Shown: positions 52,705 to 64,000 of the stretch, in pieces
How positions within the stretch are numbered: position 1 is the first letter of the stretch
Layout of the letters: every line of letters starts with the position of its first letter
NCBI GenBank assembly: GCA_036924285.1
Contig: JAYKYS010000045.1
Coordinates: 1-64,000, forward strand
Direction of reading: 5' to 3'
Length of the DNA stretch: 64,000 bases
Source: Asterella californica
Lineage: Eukaryota; Streptophyta; Marchantiopsida; Marchantiales; Aytoniaceae
Position numbers and translations under genes: made by a program
Notes under the pieces: generated by a model
What the model was told of the DNA's origin: nothing
Databases searched by the model: none
The model's input: the letters and a program-made list of their open reading frames with translations, nothing else

Positions 52705-53451
52705 TTAATGATGACCTTCCATAGATTCTCCTATATAAGCGGCTGCAAGTGTAGCAAAAATTAAAGCTTGAATAGCACTAGTGAATAGTCCTAAAAACAT
52801 CATAGGTATAGGAATTACTAAAGGTACTAAAGAAATAAGCACAGCAACAACTAATTCATCAGCTAAAATATTACCAAAAAGTCGAAAACTTAGTGATAAA
52901 GGTTTAGTAAAATCTTCTAAAATATTTATTGGTAAAAGTACTGGTGTTGGTTGAATATATTTACCAAAATAACTTAATCCTTTTTTCTGGAGACCTGCAT
53001 AAAAATATGCTACGGATGTAAGTAAGGCTAATGCAACAGTGGTATTAATATCATTTGTTGGTGCAGCAAGTTCACCATTTGGTAATTCAACAACTCGCCA
53101 AGGAAAAAGAGCACCTGACCAATTTGATACGAAAATAAATAAAAACATAGTTCCTATAAAAGGAACCCAAGGACGATATTCTTCTTCTCCTATTTGTGTT
53201 CTAGTTAAATCACGAATAAATTCTAAAACATATTCTACGAAATTTTGACCACTCATTGGAATTGTTTGTAAATTTCTAGTGGCTAAAATAGCCAAAGTTA
53301 ATAAAATAGCAATTACAATCCATGAAGTGATTAGTACTTGAGCATGAACTTGAAAATTACCTAATTGCCAATAAAAGTGTTGACCTACTTCGACATTTGA
53401 TATTTCGTAAAAATGATTAAAGTTGTTCGCCATTTTTGCAGTGTGATGCAT
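52705..53451 (-). CDS. atpI: atpI, ATP synthase CFo subunit IV (a)
   Basis: The 248-residue protein is the a subunit forming the proton half-channels. The key arginine lies in [20 protein letters not shown], and the C-terminal helix [20 protein letters not shown] is standard. The start [20 protein letters not shown] has AAGGAG five bases upstream, which favours it over the internal Met7. It heads the atp genes after rps2. Confidence 0.96.
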   Translation of the reverse strand: MHHTAKMANNFNHFYEISNVEVGQHFYWQLGNFQVHAQVLITSWIVIAILLTLAILATRNLQTIPMSGQNFVEYVLEFIRDLTRTQIGEEEYRPWVPFIGTMFLFIFVSNWSGALFPWRVVELPNGELAAPTNDINTTVALALLTSVAYFYAGLQKKGLSYFGKYIQPTPVLLPINILEDFTKPLSLSFRLFGNILADELVVAVLISLVPLVIPIPMMFLGLFTSAIQALIFATLAAAYIGESMEGHH

Positions 53452-53585
53452 ATTACTCCTTCTAAAAATAAAATAAAAATCTTAAAAGATAATTTTTTTG
53501 TACAAGAATAAAGAAAAAAGATTTGTTATTATTTTAATCTATTTTTTTATTAGAAAGTAGTAATGATTTTTAATATTTCTTTTTA

Positions 53586-54296
53586 TTATGAATTTTTTAT
53601 TGAATTATAACGTCCTTCACAAATTGCTAATGTTAATTTATTTAAAATCCATCTAATTGAAGCTCTAGCATCATCATTAGCAGGAATTGGTATATCTGTC
53701 ATATCTGGATCACAATCTGTATCAACTAAACAAATTGTAGGAATTCCTAAAGTAATGCATTCTTGAATAGCTGTAAATTCTTTTTGTTGATCAATAATAA
53801 TAACAATGTCAGGTAAACTTGTCATATATTTAATACCACCTAAATATTTTTGTAAATGATCTAATTGTCTTTTTAAATTTGCTGCTTCTTTTTTAGGAAG
53901 TCGATTTATTATTCCTGTTTTTTTTTTATTTTCTAAATCTTGAAATTTTTGAAGACGGGTTTCTATAGTTGACCAATTAGTTAACATACCCCCAAGCCAT
54001 TTTTGGTTTACATAATGACATCTAGCTTTTAAAGCGGATGACTCAATTAAATCAGCTGCTTGATATTTTGTTCCTACTATTAAAAATTGTTTTCCTTTAC
54101 TTGATGCATTTGCGACTAAATCACAAGCTTCAGATAAAAATCGAGCTGTTTGAGTAAGATTTATAATATGAATACCTTTTCTTTCTGTAAAAATATAAGG
54201 TGCCATTTTTGGATTCCATTTACGAGCTTGATGACCAAAATGAACACCTGCTTCCATCATTTCTTCCAAATGAATATTCCAAGATTTTTGTTTCAT
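53586..54296 (-). CDS. rps2: rps2, ribosomal protein uS2
   Basis: The 236-residue protein begins [20 protein letters not shown] with the uS2 signature [15 protein letters not shown], and includes [20 protein letters not shown] and [20 protein letters not shown]. uS2 binds late at the back of the 30S subunit. It lies between rpoC2 and atpI on the same strand, the conserved rpoC2-rps2-atpI order. Confidence 0.97.
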   Translation of the reverse strand: MKQKSWNIHLEEMMEAGVHFGHQARKWNPKMAPYIFTERKGIHIINLTQTARFLSEACDLVANASSKGKQFLIVGTKYQAADLIESSALKARCHYVNQKWLGGMLTNWSTIETRLQKFQDLENKKKTGIINRLPKKEAANLKRQLDHLQKYLGGIKYMTSLPDIVIIIDQQKEFTAIQECITLGIPTICLVDTDCDPDMTDIPIPANDDARASIRWILNKLTLAICEGRYNSIKNS

Positions 54297-54357
54297 TTTT
54301 TTTTTATTTAATAATAAAAGTGTATATAAAATAGGTTTTAAGATAATTCAATTTTTT

Positions 54358-57300
54358 TTATATAGAAAAATTATTTTTGTTAATATTATTTTTAGAAATG
54401 AATTCTTTTAATACATTATCTTTTAATACATTATGAATAATTTTTGTAGTAGGAAAAATAGAAAATGTGTTTTTATATAAAAACACATTTTCTATTTTTT
54501 TAGTTAAAAATTTATTTTTTTTTTTTTTTAAATATATTTCTTTTTTTTTTTCTAAAGTGATTTGCCAAATCACTTCTTGTGATCCTGTACCAGCGGGAAC
54601 TATTCCACCAAGAATAACATTTTCTTTTAAACCTTTTAACCAATCAATTCGACCTTTTAAAGCAGCTTTTGCTAAAACTCGTGTAGTTTCTTGAAAACTA
54701 GCTTCAGAAATAAAACTTTGAGTATTTAAGGATGCTTTGGTTATTCCTAATAATATAGGTTTATAAGGAACTGCTTCTTCTAAAGCACGATTCATTGTTT
54801 GTGCTCTTGAAAATTCAATAAGTTCTCCAGGTAAAAAAACATTAGTCATTCCATCTTCCAAAGTGACAACTTTAGAAGTCATTTGACGTACAATTATTTC
54901 TATATGTTTATTTGATATTTGTACTCCTTGAGACTGATATACTTTTTGAATTTGGTCAACCAAGCTTATTTGTGCTTGTTCCATACTAACTTTTGTACTT
55001 AAAAAAAAACCCCAAAGATTCCCAATAAATTTAGTCATATCATTATTCCAATCTTCAAATCCATTTTCTAAATTAATAGAAACTGAATTTATTGGACGTG
55101 CTTCTAGTAATTGTTCAACTTTAGGAAGACCTTGAATAATATCGCCAGATTTTAATCTTTCATATATAAGTGTTATTAAAGTATCTCCTTCTTTAATAAA
55201 TTCACCATAATTATTATGAATAGTAGCTCCTCCAGTAGCCAAATAAGGTTTAGCTAATCTAATAATAAAATAATTAGTATTTATACTTATAATTTGCCCA
55301 GATGGAAAATTTGTTTTATATTTAGATATTACAAAATTTTCAAAAAGCAATTGTCCAAGCTTTATAAATTGAAAATGAATTCTTTTTTTTAATAAAGAAA
55401 ATAAAGGAAAACACCAATTAAATAAATTATAATTTATATTTTTTCCTAAAATCAATTTATTAATTTTTTTAGACTCATCTATTAAATACCACTTTGGATT
55501 TTGACAAGTCTGTTGAAATTGATTAAGAATAGAATATTTGTTTGATATTAATTTAGTATAGCTAATCAAATAAAACGAAGTAAAAAAATTTGTAACAATA
55601 TTATGTAAATTACCTAAAAATCCAAATTTTTCAAATAAAATAAATCCTATAGAAGACTTTTTTTTTGTTAAATTCAAATTTTGTTTTTGATTTAAATTTT
55701 TTAAGTTTTTTAAATTTTTATCAAATTCAAAAAATTTAGTAGAAGAAGTATTAGTATTTGTTTTTGTTGAAATGTTTTTTTTTGATTTATTAAATTGAAA
55801 TGTTTTAACTAAATCTGATGGAGATAAAATAATAAAAGATTGAATTCCATTATTTTGATTAGATATAGATAAAATTCGAATAATTCCTTGCTGTTGATTT
55901 TTAAATTGATTTTTGGAAATTGAACAAAAATTATCATAACAATTTTTTTTTAAAATATTATTTAAACTTTTTTTTTCTTTTTTTTTTTCTAAACTAGAAT
56001 ATTGTATTAAACTTATTTGAAGAAAATTTTTAAAATTATTTTTGGTTTTTATTTTTATAAAAGAAACATTAGCTTTTTTTATAAAATTTTTGTTCTTCCA
56101 ATGTATTATTAAACAAGTTTGAAGTAATTGAATATTTTTTTCATTTATTATTTGAATTTGTTCGTCATCTTCGTAAAGAAGATAATTTATAGTTTTAATT
56201 TCTAATTTTTTATTTTTTTTTAACAAATGAAAAAGAGTTGATTTATTTAGTTTATTAGATATTTTATATTCAATGGCTGGTCGTATTAAAACAAATGGTT
56301 TTTCTTTAGAAGGCATAATCCATTGAAGATATGTCCAATTTTTGCATTCAAATTCGTTAAAAAGTTTTTTTCCTGGTGGTATTAAAATACTTATTTGTTT
56401 TGAAATTTTATATGTTTCATTTGGATAATATATAGTTCCAGGTAATATTTTAACTTCATAATTATTATTTCCTTTTTTTTTTATTTTGACTAATCCATTA
56501 ATATTGCTATTAATATTAAAAGTAATAGGTGTACCTGCTTGAATAAATTTATTATTTTTTATAAAAATCGAGGATAAAGATTGAGTTAAAAGATGTATTT
56601 CTTCAGGAATAAAAAAAAAACTACCTTCTTTAATAATTGGATATCTTGGTCTAAATAATTGGGTTTTTGGATCTTCAAAACTAGTATTTTTACTAATCAA
56701 ATCAACTTTAATATTTCCGTATTTGATAATTCCTGACTTTTTTAATTTATATTGAGAATCATCTAAAATAGCAAAAATATCATTATTTTTTAAAATACCA
56801 TTTTTTTTTATTTTAAGAAATAATGGACAAGTTAAATTTTTTTTTTTTAAAAAGAAAAAATTTTTATTTTTTTTAATAGTATATTCTTGTAAAATAAAAT
56901 TGTAATTTTTTGAATTATTAATGTTATTTACTATATTATTAGTTGATTGTGATTTTAATAAAATTTTATTTTTTTTAAAAAGAAAAAAATGAAAAAGAAA
57001 AAGGTTTAATTTATTTTTATTTTCTAAAAAAGAAAAAAGTGATTTTTCTTTTGTAAGATCAATTTGAAAATCAATTTTATCTTGATTTTTATAAAATAAA
57101 ACAGATAAATTATTATTTTTATTATTAAAATTTCCTGATAATATCCATATATGAGACGTTTTAAGTATAAGGTGAATATTACTATGTATATATTCAGAAG
57201 CATGACGGACTTTTGTACTCCAATGCATTTCACCTTCTAAATTAGAATAAATAAATTTTTGAACTTTTTCTTTAAAAGGTGATATTTTTGCACGAATTTC

Positions 57301-58557
57301 AGCAATAACTTGTTTTGATTCCACGTATTGATTATTTTGAACTAATAATAAACTTTTTGGTGGAATAGTGAAATTATGTATTTTATTTTTACTTTTAATT
57401 ATTAAAAATAAATTAGTGTGACACATCCAAGCAGGATGTCCGTGTCTTGTTCGTGTTGGATATACAAAATTCTCATTAAATTGAATAACTCCATTAAAAG
57501 GAGTTCGTACATGTTCTGCAATATCTCCTGTAAATACTCCACCAGTATGAAATGTTCGTAAAGTTAATTGAGTTCCGGGTTCTCCTATGGATTGACCTGC
57601 AATAATTCCTACAGCTTCTCCTATTTCTATTAAATTTCCATGACTAAGACTCCAACCATAGCATAATTGACAAATCCAAGTCATCCTTTTACAAGTTAAC
57701 GGAGATCGTATACATATTTGTTTTATTTTAAAATTGATTAATTGGTTTGCTAAAATTGCGCCGATATCTTGATTACGTGAAGCAACACATCTATTATTTA
57801 CATATATATTTTCTGCGACTATACGACCAATTAATTTTTGTTGAAAATTATTTTTTTTTTCTGATAAATTGATTATATTTATACCATAAAGAGTACCACA
57901 ATCGACTTTTCGGACAACAATATGTTGAACTACTTCAACAAGTCTTCGAGTCAGATATCCTGCATCGGAAGTACGTACAGCAGTATCTACAACTCCTTTT
58001 CTAGCTCCATAACAGGAAATGATATATTCTGTTAAAGATAGCCCTTCCCTAAAATTACTTTGAATCGGTAAATCAATAATTTGACCTTGAGGATCTGACA
58101 TTAATCCTCTCATACCTACTAATTGATGAACTTGAGATGTACTGCCTCGAGCTCCTGAGAAAGACATCATATGAACTGGATTTAAAGGATCCGTCATTCT
58201 AAAATTAGGATTCATTTCTTGCTTTAAATATTCACTTGTAGCATACCATGTCTCTATTAGTTGACGTAATTTTTCTACTGCATGTAAATTTCCATAATTA
58301 TGATGTTTTTCTGAAAGATTACCGTATTGTTCTGCATCTTCAATAAGCCAACTCTTTGAAGGTGCTGTTAAAAGATCATCAATACCTAATGAAATAGCTC
58401 CAAAAGTAGCTTGTTGAAATCCTAATGTTTTTAATTTATCTAAAATATGTGTTGTATACGTAATTCCAAAATGTGTTATTAATCTGCTTATAAGTTGTTT
58501 TATGGCAGTTCTATCCATAACTTTATTATAAAATATCAAATTGACTGGTTCTGCCAT
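54358..58557 (-). CDS. rpoC2: rpoC2, plastid RNA polymerase beta'' subunit
   Basis: The 1399-residue protein corresponds to the C-terminal part of bacterial beta'. I start at MAEPVNLIFYNKVMDRTAIK, with AGAGG upstream; an ATG 39 bases earlier is unlikely. Conserved blocks include the trigger-loop region SFSGARGSTSQVHQLVGMRG and the C-terminal EASFQETTRVLAKAALKGRI plus GGIVPAGTGSQEVIWQ. The middle (about residues 400-1100) is a Lys/Asn/Phe-rich lineage-variable insertion. A 46-bp palindrome (54454-54499) and a short repeat encoding NVLKD-NVLKE lie near the C-terminus. Third gene of the rpoB-rpoC1-rpoC2 operon. Confidence 0.96.
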   Translation of the reverse strand: MAEPVNLIFYNKVMDRTAIKQLISRLITHFGITYTTHILDKLKTLGFQQATFGAISLGIDDLLTAPSKSWLIEDAEQYGNLSEKHHNYGNLHAVEKLRQLIETWYATSEYLKQEMNPNFRMTDPLNPVHMMSFSGARGSTSQVHQLVGMRGLMSDPQGQIIDLPIQSNFREGLSLTEYIISCYGARKGVVDTAVRTSDAGYLTRRLVEVVQHIVVRKVDCGTLYGINIINLSEKKNNFQQKLIGRIVAENIYVNNRCVASRNQDIGAILANQLINFKIKQICIRSPLTCKRMTWICQLCYGWSLSHGNLIEIGEAVGIIAGQSIGEPGTQLTLRTFHTGGVFTGDIAEHVRTPFNGVIQFNENFVYPTRTRHGHPAWMCHTNLFLIIKSKNKIHNFTIPPKSLLLVQNNQYVESKQVIAEIRAKISPFKEKVQKFIYSNLEGEMHWSTKVRHASEYIHSNIHLILKTSHIWILSGNFNNKNNNLSVLFYKNQDKIDFQIDLTKEKSLFSFLENKNKLNLFLFHFFLFKKNKILLKSQSTNNIVNNINNSKNYNFILQEYTIKKNKNFFFLKKKNLTCPLFLKIKKNGILKNNDIFAILDDSQYKLKKSGIIKYGNIKVDLISKNTSFEDPKTQLFRPRYPIIKEGSFFFIPEEIHLLTQSLSSIFIKNNKFIQAGTPITFNINSNINGLVKIKKKGNNNYEVKILPGTIYYPNETYKISKQISILIPPGKKLFNEFECKNWTYLQWIMPSKEKPFVLIRPAIEYKISNKLNKSTLFHLLKKNKKLEIKTINYLLYEDDEQIQIINEKNIQLLQTCLIIHWKNKNFIKKANVSFIKIKTKNNFKNFLQISLIQYSSLEKKKEKKSLNNILKKNCYDNFCSISKNQFKNQQQGIIRILSISNQNNGIQSFIILSPSDLVKTFQFNKSKKNISTKTNTNTSSTKFFEFDKNLKNLKNLNQKQNLNLTKKKSSIGFILFEKFGFLGNLHNIVTNFFTSFYLISYTKLISNKYSILNQFQQTCQNPKWYLIDESKKINKLILGKNINYNLFNWCFPLFSLLKKRIHFQFIKLGQLLFENFVISKYKTNFPSGQIISINTNYFIIRLAKPYLATGGATIHNNYGEFIKEGDTLITLIYERLKSGDIIQGLPKVEQLLEARPINSVSINLENGFEDWNNDMTKFIGNLWGFFLSTKVSMEQAQISLVDQIQKVYQSQGVQISNKHIEIIVRQMTSKVVTLEDGMTNVFLPGELIEFSRAQTMNRALEEAVPYKPILLGITKASLNTQSFISEASFQETTRVLAKAALKGRIDWLKGLKENVILGGIVPAGTGSQEVIWQITLEKKKEIYLKKKKNKFLTKKIENVFLYKNTFSIFPTTKIIHNVLKDNVLKEFISKNNINKNNFSI
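54454..54499. repeat. 46-bp perfect palindrome inside rpoC2
   Basis: A 23-base arm (AAAAATAGAAAATGTGTTTT plus TAT) is followed directly by its exact complement. It encodes part of the poorly conserved C-terminal tail (KIENVFLYKNTFSIFP). Confidence 0.85.
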
Positions 58558-58669
58558 AAGAAAAAACCTCTTGTTTTTATAAACATAAATTAACAATTAA
58601 TTTAAGCCATTGAATATTAATGGCTCCTTTTTTATCCATTTTTTTTTCAATTTTTTGCAAAAATGTTTT

Positions 58670-61292
58670 TTATTTTAGAGATGCTTTATAAGTACCTTGT
58701 ATAGCTTCTTCAATTTGTTGATTAAAAAGAATGCGTCCTGCTGTTGTACAAATATAAGTACTAAGAATTTCTTGATTATTATTTTTTCTGAGTTGGTAAT
58801 GTTCATAAATTTGAAAAAAATTTCCAAAAGGTTTATATTGAATTTCAATAGGTCCTTCTAAGTTGAGTAAAGTGATTATTCGTAAATTTATTTGCCATCG
58901 AAGCCATAATGAACTATGTAAATAAATATGTTTTTGTTGAAGAGCTCGAAAAACAGTATCATAACTAGAAAAATAAGGTATTTGAGAAAAATTTTTATGA
59001 TTTTGTTTTGATGGATGATATTTATTTCCATATATACCTTGATTATTCTCAATTGTTAACATATAAAGTCCAAGAAGCATATCTTGACTTGGTACAGAAA
59101 TAGGTTCTCCTGTAGCTGGGGATAATAAATTTTTATGAGAAAGCATAAGTAAACGAGCTTCTGCTTGCGCTTCTAAAGATAAAGGTACGTGAACAGCCAT
59201 TTGATCTCCATCAAAATCAGCATTGAAACCACCACAAACTAAAGGATGTAAATGAATCGCTTTTCCACTTACTAAAATTGGTTGAAATGCTTGTATTCCT
59301 AATCTATGTAATGTCGGTGCTCTATTTAATAAAATAGGATGTCCTTGCATAACCTCTTGAAGCATTTTCCAAATAATAGGTTCTTTATTTTGAATCATAG
59401 TTTTGGCTGCTCTAAGATTGGGTGCAAAATTTCGTCCAATAAGTCCGCGAATAACAAATGCTTGAAAAAGTTCTATTGCCATTTCTCGAGGTAAACCACA
59501 CTGATGTAATGGTAAAAAAGGACCTACTACAATAACAGATCTACCTGAATAATCAACTCTTTTCCCAAGTAGATTTTCACGAAATCTTCCTTCTTTTCCT
59601 TCAATTAAATCAGAAAAAGATTTGTAAGGTCTATTATGACTATCTTTCATAGGTTGTCCTCTAATACCATTATCAATAAGTGCATCAACAGCTTCTTGAA
59701 CTAATCGTTTTTGACAAACAACTAAACCTCCTGGAGTAGAACCACTTCGTGATAAAAAATCAAGAAGAGTATTATTTCTATAAATAACTCTTCTATAAAG
59801 TTCATTTAAATCCGATGTTATTAATTCGCCTTCTCCTAACTCAATCATTGGGCGTAATTCCGGAGGAAGTACTGGTAATAATGATAAAACCATCCATTCT
59901 GGTTTTATTTTTGTTTGAATAAAATGCTTAGCTAATTTGATACGTCTGACTAAAAGATCTTTTCGTCGTTGAATTTTCCTATCTTCCCATTCATTTCCTG
60001 TTGATTTTTGTTCAGCAAACTCTTTCCATTCCAAGTGTGCCTGATTTATGACATTTTGTAAATTTAAATTGATTAATTGTTTTTGAATAGCATCTCCTCC
60101 AGTGGCTATTTCTCTATTTTGAAAAACTTCAAATCCTCTAGGAGAAAAAAAGCGAGGAAATATATCTTTCCAAGATTGATCTTCGTATTTAAATAAACCT
60201 TGTAATTTTAATAAAGTGGGTTTTTTAGTTATAGGTCTAGCAAGAAAGAGATTGGGATAGGTTATTTTTAGAATTCCCCCCCTAAGAATCGGACATGAAA
60301 GTTTTCCGTCATCCGGCTCAAATAGTGATTATTTTTAAGTTAATAATTTTTGCTTTTTATATTAAATAGTGAAAATATTTTAACAAAAAAATCTCTACTC
60401 AGGACTCAAGTCATGTTTTAAATAAATTTTTTTATTATTGAGTTGTCTTATTCCTTTAAAAATATTTATAATTTATATATATATTTTTTTTTATTATTTA
60501 ATAAAGGTTTTTCTTGTCTTTATTTTGATTTTTGTATCCTTTAGGTTTGTGCTCTATTTCGATGGTTTTTTTTTTTTTAGTATATTTGCGATGAATTTAC
60601 TTTAAAATTACCATCAAAAAAAATAAATTTTTTGATTATTTTTTTTACGAAATCTAAATAGCAAAGAATTTTTTTATATAACCCTAGATTAAATCCTCTA
60701 AACAAATAAAAAAAATAATATTATATAGTTTTTTTTATTTTTTGAGCTTCATTTCATAATTTTATTTAAGTAATGTCAAATTTCGAAGTATTTTACTAAA
60801 AATAAGTTAAAATAACAGGTTTTTTCTGTGAAAATCAAAATAAATAGAATCAAGTCACACATCGCAATAAACTAGACTTTCTAATTCTTTAAGAGGTTTA
60901 GCCAAAAGATTAGCAATATAACTAGGAAGACGTTTTAAATACCAAACATGAGTTACAGAACATGCTAATTTAATATATCCCATTCGATATCTTCGAATTC
61001 TAGATTCAATAAACTCTACTCCGCATTGTTCACAAAATTTGATATTTTCTTTTTTATTTTCAATACCTTGATATTTACCACACGCACAAACTCCGCTTTT
61101 AATCGGTCCAAAAATTTTTTCACAAAATAAACCATCTTTTTCAGGTTTATGTGTTTTATAATGTAACGTGTAAGGTTTTGTTACTTGACCAATAATTTCA
61201 CCATTAGGTAATATTCTTTCCGCCCAAGTACGAATTTGTTCAGGTGAAGCTAATTCAATTCGAAGGTTTTGATGTTTTTTTTGATAAGTCAT
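58670..61292 (-). CDS. rpoC1: rpoC1, plastid RNA polymerase beta' subunit, with group II intron
   Basis: Exon 1 is 60861-61292 (144 codons, ending LESLVYCD) and exon 2 is 58670-60250 (starting [12 protein letters not shown]), giving 670 residues. This junction aligns with the tobacco VYCD-FSFARP join. Exon 1 holds the zinc-binding cysteines ([17 protein letters not shown]); exon 2 holds the catalytic magnesium motif [16 protein letters not shown]. The intron (60251-60860) starts GTGTGAC, ends in AT and has domain V (AGCCGGATGACG ... ATGTCCGATTCTT) at about 60281-60325. It is 30 bases downstream of rpoB. Confidence 0.94.
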
Positions 61293-61322
61293 AGGATAAA
61301 AATTTCAAATTATTCTTAACTT

Positions 61323-64000
61323 TTAAATTTCTTTTAATTTTAATTTCAAATCTTTTTCACATAGAATTGCATGATGAATTTCTAAAGCTAAAGATCGTAA
61401 TTCCCTTACAAGTAATTTAAAGGATTCTGGAGCAGTATTCGGTTTAGGAATAGGTTCTCCAGTAACAATAGCGCCGAGAACTTCATAACGAGCTCGAATA
61501 TGGTCAGATTTTATAGTTAGCATTTCTTGTAAAATATAAGCTACACCAAAGCCTTCTAAAGCCCACACTTCCATTTCACCAACTCTTTGTCCTCCCCTTC
61601 TAGATCTTCCTCGAAGTGGTTGTTGGGTAACTAGTGCATATGGACCACTAGAACGAGCATGAATTTTATCATCGACTTGATGAATTAATTTTAACATATA
61701 AGCTTTTCCTATAGTAATAGGTTGTTCAAAAATTTCTCCTGTTCTTCCATCGATTAAACGACTTTTTCCAGGATTATCTGGTTCAAATAACCATGGATTT
61801 GTTGTTTTTTTACTTGCTTTATAAAGTTCAGAAAAGACTAATTTTCTTGAGGCTTCTCTTTCATATCGTTCGTCAAAAGGAATTATTCTATAATTTTTTT
61901 GAAGAAAACTTCCTGCTAGTCCTAATAAACATTCAAAAATTTGTCCTACATTCATTCTCGAAGGTACGCCTAAAGGACTTAATATCATATCTATAGGTGT
62001 TCCATCTTGTAAAAAAGGCATATCTTCTCTTGGTAATATTTTTGAAATAATACCTTTATTTCCATGTCTTCCAGCCACTTTATCACCTATTTGAATTTTA
62101 CGTTTTTGTAAGATATAAATATGAATAATTTCTGTTGCATTACTAGAAGTGTCTTCTTGAGAAATTAATCGAATATCAATAACTCGGCCTCTCCCCCCTG
62201 GAGGTACTTTAAGACAAGTTTCTTTTGAAGTTGCTACTTGAATCCCAAAAATAGCTTGTAATAATTTTCCTTCTGGAGCACGTAAAGTTTCTTCTGTTTC
62301 TTGAGGTGTTAATTTTCCCACTAAAACATCTCCTGTTTCAACCCATGAACCTGTTAATATAACACCATTTTGATCTAAATGACGAAGTAAGTAATCATCT
62401 AAATGTGGGATTTCTTTAGTAAATATTTCGGGACCTTGGCTTGTTACACGTGCTTCAATTTCATATCTTTCAATATGAATTGAAGTATAAATATCTTCAT
62501 AAATTAGACGTTCATTAATCAAAATTGCATCTTCAAAATTGTATCCTTCCCAAGGCATATAAGCTACTAAAATATTTTTTCCTAAAGCTAATTCTCCATT
62601 TGAAGTAGCAGCTCCATCTGCTAAAATTTGTCCCTTTTTTATATATTTTTGTTTTTTTATTTGAACTTTTTGATTTATACAAGTACTATTATTTGAACGT
62701 TGATATATTATTAAATTTTTATCAATTTTTTTTTTTTTTAAAGATAAAGTAATTTTATTACTATCAATATATTCTATTTTTCCTCCATGTAATGAAACAG
62801 TGACACTTCCGGAATCTAAAGCTGTTTGACTTTCTATTCCTGTTCCTACAATACATTTTTCAGGTTTTAAAAGTGGAACTGCTTGACGTTGCATGTTTGA
62901 TCCCATTAAAGCTCTATTTGCATCATTATGTTCAAGAAAAGGGATAAGAGATGCCCCCACAGAAAAATATTGTAAAGGAAAAATACTGCGAAGGTGAACT
63001 TGTTCCCATGCAATAGCTAAAAAATCTTGTCGATAGCGAGCAGGGGTTATTTGTTCTTCTTGACTGTTTTGATCTAATGCTAAACAGTTTCCAGTTGCTA
63101 TCCGATAATATTCATCTTCAGTAGCGGATAAGTTAATAATTTTTTCTAAATTAGAGAATTTAGATATTTGATAAAATGGACTTTCTAAACAGCCTAAAAT
63201 ACTTATTTTTGCATGAATAGCTAATGAAGCTATTAGTCCAGCATTCATTCCTTCAGATGTTTCTATAGGACAAATTCTTCCATAATGACTAGGGTGAATA
63301 TCACGTACTTGAAAACTTGCAGTTCGTCTTGTTAATCCTCCAGGCCCTAAAGAACTTAATCGTCGTTTATGAACTATTTCAGTTAATGGGTTTGTTTGAT
63401 CTAAAAATTGAGATAAGGGATGTGAACCAAAAAATTCTTTAAAAGTCATTATTAATGGAGTTGAAGTTACTAAACTTTTTGGGGTTGGTAACCGTTTTCT
63501 TTTCGTGGCTCCTCGTAAAATTTGTCGAACTGAATTTTCTAAACGATTTAATGCTAATTTTAATTGATCTTGTAATAAATCGGCTACAGAACAAACACGT
63601 CGATTTTTTAAATGATCTATGTCATCAACTGTACCTATTCCAAATTTTAATTTTATTAAATAATCGACAGCTGCTAAAATATCTTGTGGTAATAAAAAAA
63701 TCTCGTTTTCAGGTATATTAAGATTTAATTTTTTGTTTAAATTTAACCTTCCTATTTTGCCTAACTCACATCGTTGTTGAAAAAATTTTTTTTGTAATTC
63801 TTTTCGTATAGATTCAGAAAAAAAAAGATCTCCACCTATACAATATAAGTTTTTATAAAGTTCCACTATAGCATCTTCTGTTGAATTAGGATAGTCTTTT
63901 TTTGTTTTTTTTTTTATAGACTCTAAAAAAATTTTAGGATAATAAACACTCTGTAAAATGTTTTGTAAATTTAAACCCATAGCTAATAATAAAACTAAAA
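61323..64000 (-). CDS. rpoB: rpoB, plastid RNA polymerase beta subunit (5' end outside window)
   Basis: About 890 codons are present. The reading frame is still open at the right edge ([15 protein letters not shown]), so the ATG at 63980 is internal and the N-terminal part lies beyond the window; plastid RpoB is usually about 1070 residues. Conserved blocks include the rifampicin-region-like [73 protein letters not shown] and the C-terminal [20 protein letters not shown]. First gene of the rpoB-rpoC1-rpoC2 operon for the bacterial-type plastid polymerase. Confidence 0.96.
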   Translation of the reverse strand, partial: LVLLLAMGLNLQNILQSVYYPKIFLESIKKKTKKDYPNSTEDAIVELYKNLYCIGGDLFFSESIRKELQKKFFQQRCELGKIGRLNLNKKLNLNIPENEIFLLPQDILAAVDYLIKLKFGIGTVDDIDHLKNRRVCSVADLLQDQLKLALNRLENSVRQILRGATKRKRLPTPKSLVTSTPLIMTFKEFFGSHPLSQFLDQTNPLTEIVHKRRLSSLGPGGLTRRTASFQVRDIHPSHYGRICPIETSEGMNAGLIASLAIHAKISILGCLESPFYQISKFSNLEKIINLSATEDEYYRIATGNCLALDQNSQEEQITPARYRQDFLAIAWEQVHLRSIFPLQYFSVGASLIPFLEHNDANRALMGSNMQRQAVPLLKPEKCIVGTGIESQTALDSGSVTVSLHGGKIEYIDSNKITLSLKKKKIDKNLIIYQRSNNSTCINQKVQIKKQKYIKKGQILADGAATSNGELALGKNILVAYMPWEGYNFEDAILINERLIYEDIYTSIHIERYEIEARVTSQGPEIFTKEIPHLDDYLLRHLDQNGVILTGSWVETGDVLVGKLTPQETEETLRAPEGKLLQAIFGIQVATSKETCLKVPPGGRGRVIDIRLISQEDTSSNATEIIHIYILQKRKIQIGDKVAGRHGNKGIISKILPREDMPFLQDGTPIDMILSPLGVPSRMNVGQIFECLLGLAGSFLQKNYRIIPFDERYEREASRKLVFSELYKASKKTTNPWLFEPDNPGKSRLIDGRTGEIFEQPITIGKAYMLKLIHQVDDKIHARSSGPYALVTQQPLRGRSRRGGQRVGEMEVWALEGFGVAYILQEMLTIKSDHIRARYEVLGAIVTGEPIPKPNTAPESFKLLVRELRSLALEIHHAILCEKDLKLKLKEI

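Noticed and set aside
63958..63980. ATG at 63980 as the start of rpoB
   Set aside because: The frame stays open upstream to the window edge and the family N-terminus (about 180 residues) is missing, so the true start is outside the window.

Overview
This window is a stretch of land-plant chloroplast DNA, and the gene set points to a liverwort. It is very AT-rich and densely packed with plastid genes: photosystems, cytochrome b6f, ATP synthase, NDH, RuBisCO, the plastid RNA polymerase, ribosomal proteins and tRNAs. It combines chlB (dark chlorophyll synthesis), cysA (sulfate-import ATPase), psaM, psb30, trnR-CCG, a full ycf2 and rpoB-rpoC1-rpoC2 in the non-vascular gene order, with trnD-ycf2-trnH-psbA-trnK-chlB-trnQ contiguous. 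Several lengths equal those I recall for Marchantia (ycf3 167 aa with one intron, ycf4 184, chlB 513, atpF 184, atpB 492), while others differ (ycf2, rpoC2, cysA, cemA), so I infer a relative rather than M. polymorpha itself. Every gene whose start lies in the window starts with ATG, and all frames are intact. That suits a lineage with no C-to-U RNA editing (complex thalloid liverworts, Marchantiopsida). Genus is not determinable here.

Layout, left to right. 1-416: 5' part of psbB (-). 817-2553: clpP (three exons) and the trans-spliced 5' exon of rps12, followed by rpl20. 3831-5430: rps18, rpl33, psaJ, trnP, trnW, petG, petL. 6084-6845: psbE-psbF-psbL-psbJ operon. 7034-13432 (-): petA, cemA, ycf4, psaI, accD, trnR-CCG, rbcL. 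14073-15965: atpB-atpE. 16045-20903: trnM, trnV, ndhC-ndhK-ndhJ, trnF, trnL (group I intron), trnT, rps4, trnS. 21167-27472: ycf3, psaA-psaB-rps14. 27575-31491: trnfM, trnG, psbZ, trnS, psbC/psbD overlap, trnT. 31757-40544: cysA, trnE-trnY-trnD, ycf2, trnH. 40704-46400: psbA, trnK with matK in its intron, chlB, trnQ. 46600-49081: psbK, a degenerate tRNA-like element, psbI, trnS, psaM, psb30, trnG-UCC, trnR. 49112-64000 (-): atpA-atpF-atpH-atpI-rps2-rpoC2-rpoC1-rpoB, with rpoB running off the right edge.

The genes form the usual plastid operons. Introns are group II in clpP (two), rps12 (trans half), trnV, ycf3, trnK, trnG-UCC, atpF and rpoC1, and group I in trnL. Nearly every gene end carries a long, often perfect inverted repeat, as expected for plastid 3' end formation. 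A few good sigma70-type promoters can be read (rbcL, psbA, psbE, trnK, trnE, trnV). There are no mobile elements, CRISPR arrays, rRNA genes or unexplained long ORFs.

I found no new multi-gene system. The most interesting unexplained signals are a decayed class II tRNA-like element between psbK and psbI, perfect palindromes inside cemA (two), rps14 and rpoC2 coding sequence, a 33-bp-arm hairpin in the divergent trnS-GGA/ycf3 spacer, and both clpP introns lacking the usual first G.
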